A DNA stretch of 64,000 nt. Origin: Leptodontidium sp. MPI-SDFR-AT-0119. Its lineage: Eukaryota > Ascomycota > Leotiomycetes > Helotiales > Leptodontidiaceae. Each line of letters begins with the position of its first letter. The first letter of the stretch is position 1. The notes beneath the pieces are model-generated. The model worked only from the letters and a program-made list of their open reading frames with translations. It was not told the origin of the DNA and did not search any database. Made by a program: the position numbers and the translations under genes. The stretch lies in the NCBI GenBank assembly GCA_020726505.1, contig JAHLEZ010000003.1, positions 434,001 to 498,000 of the forward strand. Reading direction: 5' to 3'. Below, in pieces: positions 57,108-64,000 of this stretch.

Positions 57108-57648
57108 TAATCGTCGGTTCCCACTCCCCACCTCTGGTAGGATGTCCGATTTTTTAGGATGTCCAGTTGCCTGAATGCCTCAGGAGAGAGGCCAAGAGAG
57201 CTCGCTTATCACCAGTACCCCTGTTTCCCACCTAAATGAGGGGAAATTAGATAGTCCCAACCTCTTTGTTTACGATGCGATACATTTTATGTCAAAAGTG
57301 AGGATATATGTCATGAGAACTGAATGGTGGAGAAAAGGTGGAGGAGGCGTATAAGGTGGTGGTGGAGAAGCAGGTAAATACGCATTAAAATCCATATCCC
57401 GAGGCCACTCTCTTCCAGAGTCAATAAATGCATCCATTGTGAAAGGAGGTCAAATTATCAGGCGAAACCAATGCAATTGACACGTTGAGAGCTCAAAGAG
57501 TTAGTTAGAAAAGTCGCGATTTGGGCGCGATGAGTACGCGGCCGCTTGTAGCGGAGCGAGCCAATGCCCCTCCTGAGGCATTCAGGCAACCGGACATCCT
57601 AAAAAATCGGACATCCTACCAGAGGTGGGGAGTGGGAACCGACGATTA
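57108..57648. mobile_element. 541-bp element with 78-bp near-perfect inverted repeats (MITE-like)
   Basis: The arm 57108-57185 and the reverse complement of 57571-57648 agree at 77 of 78 bases. The arms start TAATCGTCGG and end CCGACGATTA. A TA could be the target duplication, with TIRs starting ATCGTCGG. Each arm holds two copies of AGGATGTCC. The 385-bp centre has a 55-codon open frame on the minus strand (57270-57437). With no transposase, this is a non-autonomous element or foldback; high arm identity implies recent activity. Confidence 0.8.
57270..57437 (-). CDS. 55-residue open frame inside the inverted-repeat element
   Basis: The frame reads MDAFIDSGREWPRDMDFNAY and then a proline tract around a PPPPYTPPPP motif before ending CIAS. 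The start is not random-looking, and the PPPY-type motif is a known class of protein-binding site. It may be a captured fragment of a host gene or the remnant of a transposase gene. There is no other evidence of coding. Confidence 0.3.
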   Translation of the reverse strand: MDAFIDSGREWPRDMDFNAYLPASPPPPYTPPPPFLHHSVLMTYILTFDIKCIAS

Positions 57649-57825
57649 AATGGATGTGAAATTTGCGACGTGCAACAAAAACTTTGAATGACTATTGGCA
57701 TCATGTGATTTGTGCTATTTTTAGCTGCAGACAGGCTAAGCGAGCGGATCCTCTCCAACCACAAGGACAACAAAATACTGTTTACAAGCCCAATTGTAAG
57801 ATGGCCCGGAAAGGTTGCCAGAAAT

Positions 57826-59215
57826 TTAAGGGCTGACGACTTCTCCTAGGCCCCTTCTTCCTTCAGCGCTAAGCTTATCAAGAGACAAAGCTCCTTTCAT
57901 CTTCCTCTCGTTCTGTTGGCTCAAAACAAGATCGCTACCTGTCCCATCAAGATACTTGTAGTCCTCGGGTGGATTCCCCGCTACGAGGTCCTCCCAGTGC
58001 TGTCTGATATACGCAACGTTTCCAGGTGTAGATGGAACTGCTGGGATATAACAAACGCTTGCAGGCTCACTTCCATTGTGTGTTGTTTCAACAGCGTGGC
58101 ACATCTATTTCAGTCAGCATCACACCTCACCGGGTTCCAGAGAGACGTACATCTGCGTGCCACCAAATCGTATCACCAGGATACATATCCGGGACACTCA
58201 TCAGAGTCTTCTCAAGATACAGATGTGGGTGGCTCGCAGGACTCAAAAGCTGCGAGTCCCATCTGTACGTGCCAGGAAACCACCCAGTCTCTTCATCTAC
58301 CTCCCAATTTCCCGGGTTCGTCCAACCATCCTCTGGTGCCTTGAAGAAAGGTCTAAGAATCATATACGCAGTCACAGACTTGATCTCTGGGACCAGCATC
58401 AAGCCGCCTTCTCCAGGTTTGCATGGCGTCAAAGCAGTCCAACCCTGAAAAGCACGCATGACGCTACACTGAGCACCACCTGGAAACATAGCTGGGTTGG
58501 CATTCTTGCGATGCGCCATATCGTATGGATCGTATCTCTCAGGATATCCGGAAAATATCTCACGGTAAGTCTTGCGGTATTCGCTGTCCGCCCATCGGCT
58601 CAGAGAACCACCATCGATGTGTGGACCTAGGCCGAGGAATTCCTGTCCTGGATGCCTGATTCGCAACCCGTCTGGGTAGAGCACTGGCTCACTCTGAGTG
58701 CTCTGTTGCTCGGGTGAACAAGATGAGTCTGTCCATGTAGAGTTCAACAGACGTTGGAGTTGTAGGTGTCGTGGGTTCGTCTTGATTTTAAGCTGGACTG
58801 GACTTGAGTACAGGTGGTAGATTGCTACGCTTTCAGCTGGCCATCCTGTGACTACCTTTTTGTTATCTTCGAGGAAAGTCTTGAGTTCTTCGAAATACTG
58901 CGAAGCTTCGGATCGTGGGATTACCCCACGGATGATGCAACAGCCTGCTTCCCTCATGGTCTCCAAGATTTTGGGGCTAGAGAAAACTTCGTCGGCTTGA
59001 ACGATTGGCACGGAAGAGTTTCCTTGGGACTCGAGGCGGGATGTGACTTTGTTCAGAGTATTGCATGTCTTGATCCATGCTGCTCGAAGGCTGTCAGCTC
59101 CGTACTCATTGATGATATTGGCTTTGAGGTCTCTTTGGAAAGTGTCAGCTGGATCGTTGTCTTTTGGGGTAAACGACGGCCAGCCGGCAGGCCAGGTAGA
59201 ATGATTTATTTCCAT
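57826..59215 (-). CDS. DUF1479 family Fe(II)/2-oxoglutarate dioxygenase-like protein
   Basis: Exons 58151-59215 and 57826-58104, 447 residues; the intron is GTACGT...ATAG. Typical DUF1479 features: SPKILETMREAGCCIIRGVIPRSEA (about 80-104), PDGLRIRHPGQEFLGLGPHIDGGSLSRW (about 181-208) and GWTALTPCKPGEGGLMLVPEIK. Iron ligands are His199 and Asp201 (HIDGG) and a histidine in the WWHADMCHAVE segment (His344 or His358). These match the jelly-roll dioxygenase (YbiU-like) fold. No substrate is known for this family. Confidence 0.92.
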
Positions 59216-59413
59216 CTTGCAAAGTGTATTGATGCAAGTCTTGTCAAATGCTCTCTCACAACGGGATTACTGTGGAAAGTGGGGGATATTTTGATCACCT
59301 GATGATAAGTCAATATACTAATTCATTCACACCTGCCAACCCTGACAATCCCAAAACATTAACACCTGTCGCCCGTGCATTCTTCCGAACTCTCACGAAT
59401 CCGTATCCTACAA

Positions 59414-60140
59414 TCAAACTTTAACAAACTCCCAGATGATCGCCTCCTCCATCCTCTCACCAATCTTCGCCAATTGTTCTTTCCCCTTGTCATTCTTACT
59501 TCCCACATGCCAAAGTCTCTCGAAATGCGTCATGAGAAGGATGTAGTCTCCATCAGGAGTCATCCTCACGCAGAAGTTCTCCCAGCTCTGATGGCGATCT
59601 GCTGAACAACGAAGGTTGCCTTTCGGACCGTGACCGAGGAATCTCCCGGAAACGGTGTTCTTGAAGCCTAGCCAGCCTTTGGTTTGGACACAGGCCCAGT
59701 GGATAGATCCTCGACCGCCTGGACGAAGAGTTAGTTCAATATAGCCCATGCGTTTTTGCGTACAGAAGCCACAGCTAAGATATCGCTAGAACCTTGGAAT
59801 TGTGATGACCTCTGGGGCATCGAGCAACTGGGATAACTTCATAACTACCAACTCTTGGATGTATAATAATACGAGATAACGGCCAGCGTCTGTCACTTTC
59901 TTACTTACCAGGTGAAGCCAACACAACCTGACCATCAAGGAGAGTGAGAACTTGTCCGGATATAGCGGAACGAATGATATAGCTGTTACCAGGCCACGGA
60001 ACGCTACTCTTCGGTCCCTTCAGAGGATCGAGATCTTCAACAATGTCGGCAACCGTTTCAGGAGGGGTAACGGCTCCTCCATTGATGGTTGAGTCGTCGT
60101 GGTCCACGGTGGGGCTGGGATCGAGTTGATAGAGGGACAT
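59414..60140 (-). CDS. Small conserved fungal beta-trefoil-like protein
   Basis: Exons 59909-60140 and 59414-59718, 178 residues, intron 190 nt. After a short acidic N-terminus (DDSTINGGAVTPPETVADIVEDL) the sequence reads GNSYIIRSAISGQVLTLLDGQVVL, then GRGSIHWACVQTKGWLGFKNTVSGRFLGH. This pattern resembles fascin/ricin-type beta-trefoil domains found in a widespread uncharacterised fungal family. No signal peptide. The function is unknown. Confidence 0.8.
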
Positions 60141-60483
60141 CCTGTCAAATGCTCTTGGCGAGGCGAGGAGAAGAAGCTGGTCGTTAACAGGAATACTGCA
60201 GACTTCTATCACGATAAAGTGGATGAATTGGCTAGATGTGAAGAGATGTATTGATGTTGTTGAATAGCTTCGTCGTTTGCTCGACTCCCATGATCCTGCC
60301 GCCTGTGCCTGCACATCCATGTTGGGGAAGCGAGCCAATGAGGGCACGCGGATGTTGCTTCCAATGCTCAATCCTCCTCAAACTCCAAAGTCGTCAACCA
60401 TTCTACTTCGATCAAATTGCTTGCCAACTGTCATCACCAGGCCTAATTACCAACACCGCTCTCTTTTTCCCCCTATATACGCC
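60141..60483. other. Short divergent promoter region
   Basis: About 340 bp between the beta-trefoil-like gene and the kinase-like gene. The kinase's frame is open upstream to 60277 with ATG codons, so its start could lie further 5' than the ATG at 60484. Confidence 0.5.
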
Positions 60484-61344
60484 ATGCCAGAGGCTCTGGT
60501 CACTTTCTCCGATGGGACAGCCGTGCCGATGGACGGCAAGTTCCACGTCGATCCAGCTCGTGCGCAATCAAGTGTGAAGTATCTCAAGTCATGGCACCCT
60601 CCTGGGGTATTCGAGGTGCTGTCCGGTGGCAATACAGCAAGACTGGGTTTGCTGCCAGATGGAACGATTCTCAAATATGTTTATGATAGAGACGATCACT
60701 GGGCAATGAAGGGCCTGGACATCGAGCATCACATCCTTACAGCATTGGGAACTCACCCAAGGCTCATTAATTACTTCGGCAAAGATGACTATGGTCTCAG
60801 GTTCCAATTCGAGGCCAATGGTGATATTCGCCGTTACTTTTCTAAGACTGACTTCAAAACCATACCCATCCAGCAGCGAAAGGAATGGGTCCGACAAGCC
60901 GCAGAGAGCATTGCATTTATCCACTCAAAAGACGTCATCCACTGCGACATTCACCCAAACAACTTTCTTCTTGACGAGAAGCTGAGCCTCCGACTCTGCG
61001 ACTTTGCTGGCTCCCTATTTGGTGAGCTAGATGGAAAGGCGATGGAGAGCACGCCCTACTTCCTTCCAAGAGAACCCCTTTCCACGCCAAATACGAAATC
61101 CGACCCTTTTGCTTTGGGGTCCGTCATGTATTACATCATCGCTGGCCGTGAGCCATACGATGGCTTGTCAGAGGATGAAATTACCGCCCGCTTTTCTCGA
61201 GGGGAGTTTCCTAGTGTAGATAAGTTTGAATGTGGCCAGGCTATTAGTGGATGCTGGACTGGGAAATTCAATAGTGCTCAAGAAGTTGTAGTGAGTCACT
61301 TAGGAGAAGCTGCTGGGCTAGTGTCGAGGACACCCACTACATGA
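60484..61344 (+). CDS. Fungal protein kinase-like protein with DFA in place of DFG
   Basis: A single exon, 286 residues from the ATG at 60484 (in frame upstream ATG codons exist at 60277, with less kinase-like sequence). A Gly-loop-like LSGGNTARLG and the lysine in TILKYVY (Lys64) are followed by the helix C glutamate (DIEHHIL). The catalytic loop is HCDIHPNNFLL (residues 153-163), and the magnesium loop is CDFAGS (172-177), with Ala in place of the DFG glycine. HCD and DFA are typical of a large fungal kinase-like family. It may be active or a pseudokinase. The C-terminal lobe is shortened. Confidence 0.85.
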   Translation: MPEALVTFSDGTAVPMDGKFHVDPARAQSSVKYLKSWHPPGVFEVLSGGNTARLGLLPDGTILKYVYDRDDHWAMKGLDIEHHILTALGTHPRLINYFGKDDYGLRFQFEANGDIRRYFSKTDFKTIPIQQRKEWVRQAAESIAFIHSKDVIHCDIHPNNFLLDEKLSLRLCDFAGSLFGELDGKAMESTPYFLPREPLSTPNTKSDPFALGSVMYYIIAGREPYDGLSEDEITARFSRGEFPSVDKFECGQAISGCWTGKFNSAQEVVVSHLGEAAGLVSRTPTT

Positions 61345-62275
61345 AGAGTGACTCCTGGATCTGTTAACTCCTGGATCTGTTAACTCCTGGATCTGTGGTG
61401 GAGGAGCTCTGCTACGTCGCTGAATAACACACTCCACAAGCGAGGTGCGAAGGCGATGACGACCTGGTAATTTTCTAGCAGTAAGCGGTCGGGCAATAAG
61501 AGACGACCCTCTGCACGTAATCCATGCAACGCAAAACGAATATCTAGTTAGATATATTATAGGCTCTTATTGTTTTGAAGTCTAAGTACCCGTCAGATTT
61601 CTCGTAACAGTGGTCCTCGCTACGTATTAGGGAATGATAAGCCTCGTTTCGGACCTGACGTTAACTAGCTGGACATACAATTTTTGAGTTTAACTCCTCG
61701 CTTAAACACGAAGTCCCAAACAGAGCCGCCCACTGTGAGCTGGTTTTACCGGCGGTGGATGTTTATTCTTTATGCTTATGTTGACGACGAGTCTTCGGTC
61801 AGTTGAGTAGATCATCTGGTATATGTGAAGAGCATGCAGTTTTCGGAATTCATGATGAGGCAGACGATTGAATGTCCACTCACTCTCTGCTTCTTTCTCT
61901 TGAAATTATGAATGGAATTGCAGACTCCTCGTGGATTTTTAACCTGGATGATCTCCCACGACGACCATCACCAAGACGTATGACAGAGATGCAAAGTGGT
62001 GGAGAGTTTATGGGCTGTGGAAGCACCCTCTTGTACAAAGCCATCAATGATTCTCACAATTTCAGTCTTTACGTGAAGTGTCAAGCTAAGTCGAAGCAGA
62101 ACATATTATATTAATTGGCCCAACGAGCCTTTCGAGACATTTCGGTACAACTTTTTAGAAGTTAAACAAACCGCTTCATTCTAAACAATCATGCAGCCAG
62201 CCTCCAACGCCACGCTCGACTCATCAACTCATCAACTCACATACTCTACTTGGGTATCAGGTATCAGGTAAGGTA
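61345..62275. other. Intergenic region with a 16-bp tandem repeat
   Basis: Gene-free. A short ORF at 61872-62114 has no support. The tandem repeat at 61351-61396 is annotated separately. Confidence 0.55.
61351..61396. repeat. 16-bp tandem repeat, three copies
   Basis: The unit ACTCCTGGATCTGTTA occurs twice in full and once lacking its last two bases, beginning six bases after the kinase-like stop codon. Confidence 0.9.
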
Positions 62276-63361
62276 TCACAAACATCCCTGTCTGAGGGCT
62301 CTCTTCGCGATCTCCGGCTCCTCTCCAAGCATAGTAGGGTACTTCCATCTGAACCCCCACTTCATCCACAACTTGAACTTCTCACCCTTCTTCATCTCCT
62401 TCCATCTCTCCAGGAGTACGGCTTGCTCTTCGGGACTCTTCGCCTTGTATGTCGGTCCCGTCCAGCACAAGAATATGATGCTGATGCAGCACCATGCGTA
62501 CGGCAGGCCTCGCTTGCGATGTTGTCCTAGCATGAGTCCTTTGAATGACATCCAGCTCTCGAGGAGTCCGATGATCAACCATAGGAGGAACCAACCGACT
62601 GGCACCAATACGCAGATGAGGATCAATGGAGTGAGCCAGTATCGATCGGAGTGGTAGTCGCCGTAGTAATAGCCGCTTCCTGACCCTGAAGAGGATGATG
62701 AAGTGTCGTAGACCCAGGTTGCCGTGCACTTAGCAGCTGATCCTGTAGGGGTAGAACAAGTTGTGGTGGGGGTGTAGCAGTATGCCATGGATGATGGTTC
62801 GTAGAGCGACGAAGCATAGGCTACCTCGTCGGCATCAACATCCGTGGCGTTGAGTATGGCCACGACATAGGTCTGCTGAGGTTCGTTGTAGTATCCATAG
62901 GGGTAGGTTGTCGTAGAAGTAGTTGCGGTGACCGGAGTTGGAGTGATGATTGCCGGGAGGGTCACTGGGACATTGGTAGAAAATGTCCAGTCCTGACCGC
63001 TGCAGGTGGAAGCGGCGGAGTATGTGATCGGGATGAAATAGGAAGTATAGACACCGGTCAGGTAATCGCTCGCAGGAGTACGAGAAACTGGTGAACCGCT
63101 CTCGAGGACTTCATACACAACCGTGACATCGGCGTAGGCTGCGGATTCGGTCAATGTAGAGAGAACGGACACAGCAGCTGTTGGTTTCGCTACATTGCTC
63201 GTATATGTGTAGACTGACTCGGGAATGGTAGTGCTGCCCCTAAGGTAGGTGAACGCTGATTCTGTATAGACAGACAGAACCACATATGAGGTGACAATAT
63301 ACGGAGCAGCGGAGACGGTGAGCGCAAGGCACGCGCACAGGAAGAGCGAGAGGAACTGCAT
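62276..63361 (-). CDS. Secreted, Ser/Thr/Tyr-rich membrane-anchored protein
   Basis: A single exon, 361 residues. Residues 1-18 are a signal peptide (FLSLFLCACLALTVSA, then APY). The long outer part (about 19-240) is Ser/Thr/Tyr/Pro-rich with a few cysteines (STCSGQDW, CYTPTTTCSTPTGSAAKC), suited to O-glycosylation. A membrane segment follows (WLTPLILICVLVPVGWFLLWLIIGLL, about 245-270), with a second hydrophobic stretch (YAWCCISIIFLCW, about 288-300). The cytosolic tail is basic (KKGEKFKLWMKWGFRWKYP). It is probably a plasma-membrane or wall-associated protein of unknown role, typical of fungal proteins annotated LPXTG-like. Confidence 0.85.
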   Translation of the reverse strand: MQFLSLFLCACLALTVSAAPYIVTSYVVLSVYTESAFTYLRGSTTIPESVYTYTSNVAKPTAAVSVLSTLTESAAYADVTVVYEVLESGSPVSRTPASDYLTGVYTSYFIPITYSAASTCSGQDWTFSTNVPVTLPAIITPTPVTATTSTTTYPYGYYNEPQQTYVVAILNATDVDADEVAYASSLYEPSSMAYCYTPTTTCSTPTGSAAKCTATWVYDTSSSSSGSGSGYYYGDYHSDRYWLTPLILICVLVPVGWFLLWLIIGLLESWMSFKGLMLGQHRKRGLPYAWCCISIIFLCWTGPTYKAKSPEEQAVLLERWKEMKKGEKFKLWMKWGFRWKYPTMLGEEPEIAKRALRQGCL

Positions 63362-64000
63362 TATGAATGCAAATTAAGTATTCTGAGCGAATGGACGAGT
63401 GATGACCCTTCTCCAGGGTATTGACGAGTTTGATTGCTGAGCGAATGAAGCAAATCAAAACTATCGTGAACAGAGAAAAAGAAAAAGGCGCGAGGGCTTC
63501 ACCTTATGTTTAAGCTTGAATTTGTGGCACAGGACGCCTTGCCGAAGGGAGTCACATCCCCCACTTATCTCATGCGCGCAGGGACCAGATTAGAATTGTT
63601 TTCAGGGGGCGGAGTCGTATTTTGTTGGTGGTGTTGAAAGAAAATTGAAAATTGAGACGAAAGTGGCTGTTGCTCCCGTCTTGGCACTGCTGTGCCCCTC
63701 GGTGGCGGATATGATTGATTGGCTTTTCTAAGGGTCAAAATACTCTCCACAGGCCTTAATAAATGTTAAATGGTCGGACCAATTGAACACCAAGATCTAG
63801 TATCATCACCAGGTGATTGGTCAATCCACGCTCAAAGTCCCATTGGAACTGGTGACATTTAAGTAGTATACTTCTTGGATTAAAATCTTGGATAATTTCC
63901 TGAAGTGCATCCATCGTTCTTTAATATTTCTCAATCAATCGAGGGGGGGTTTTTTTGCAGGTCTTTACTCCTCCAGGCTCGAGAATTCTGGAAACGAGTT
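63362..64000. other. Right end, intergenic
   Basis: Upstream region of the secreted protein gene. A G7 followed by a T7 run is near 63943-63957. No gene is seen before the window ends. Confidence 0.5.

Larger units (their letters stand above)
56414..57825. other. Intergenic region containing the 541-bp inverted-repeat element
   Basis: Outside the element (57108-57648) there is a G run near 56655 and nothing recognised as a gene. Confidence 0.5.

Noticed and set aside
61872..62114. 80-codon frame before the secreted protein gene
   Set aside because: No domain, no clear promoter, poor coding character.

Overview
This window is nuclear DNA of a filamentous ascomycete (Pezizomycotina). Genes carry short introns (mostly 45-70 nt, GTRNGT donors, TAG/CAG acceptors). 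Families typical of these fungi are present: a Zn2Cys6 regulator, Clr5-TPR, PXA, PAS kinase, DUF1479 and a DFA-type fungal kinase. Protein content would fit Leotiomycetes, but that placement is a guess. Twenty-two protein genes are called; 19 are solid. All exon joins were worked out by hand from splice sites and reading phase.

Left third (1-20 kb) is an accessory, nutrient-handling region. It holds a cytosolic THI5/NMT1-type binding-fold protein, a PPR1-like Zn2Cys6 factor divergent from an allantoate/vitamin-type MFS permease, a DHA1-type MFS exporter, a full-length ABCC transporter, a secreted histidine acid phosphatase-like protein and a secreted L-asparaginase. Two copies of the palindrome TCGG-N6-CCGA lie upstream of the first gene and in the regulator/permease promoter. 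They suggest a small regulon controlled by the local factor.

Middle (21-50 kb) is mostly housekeeping and regulation: a Clr5-TPR protein, a large Hos4-like ankyrin protein (Set3-type histone deacetylase complex), an ALKBH6-like oxygenase, a polyprenol reductase with a one-base frameshift near its end, the DRG1/Rbg1 GTPase, a CENP-B-type HTH regulator behind a 3.3-kb gene-free leader, a PXA-domain trafficking protein with a 998-nt intron, and a PAS kinase (Psk1/2 type).

Right third (50-64 kb) begins with a fast-evolving island. It contains an internally repeated protein with two PAM2-like peptides (possible poly(A)-binding-protein ligand), a degenerate GRF zinc-finger protein, a 95-aa orphan, an AT-rich element with degenerate inverted ends, and a 541-bp element with near-perfect 78-bp inverted repeats. 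Ordinary genes follow: a DUF1479 dioxygenase, a small beta-trefoil-like protein, a DFA-type kinase and a secreted membrane-anchored protein.

The best candidates for something undescribed are the PAM2-like repeat protein, the two inverted-repeat elements, the regulator/palindrome pair and the frameshifted polyprenol reductase. No tRNA, rRNA or CRISPR array was recognised.
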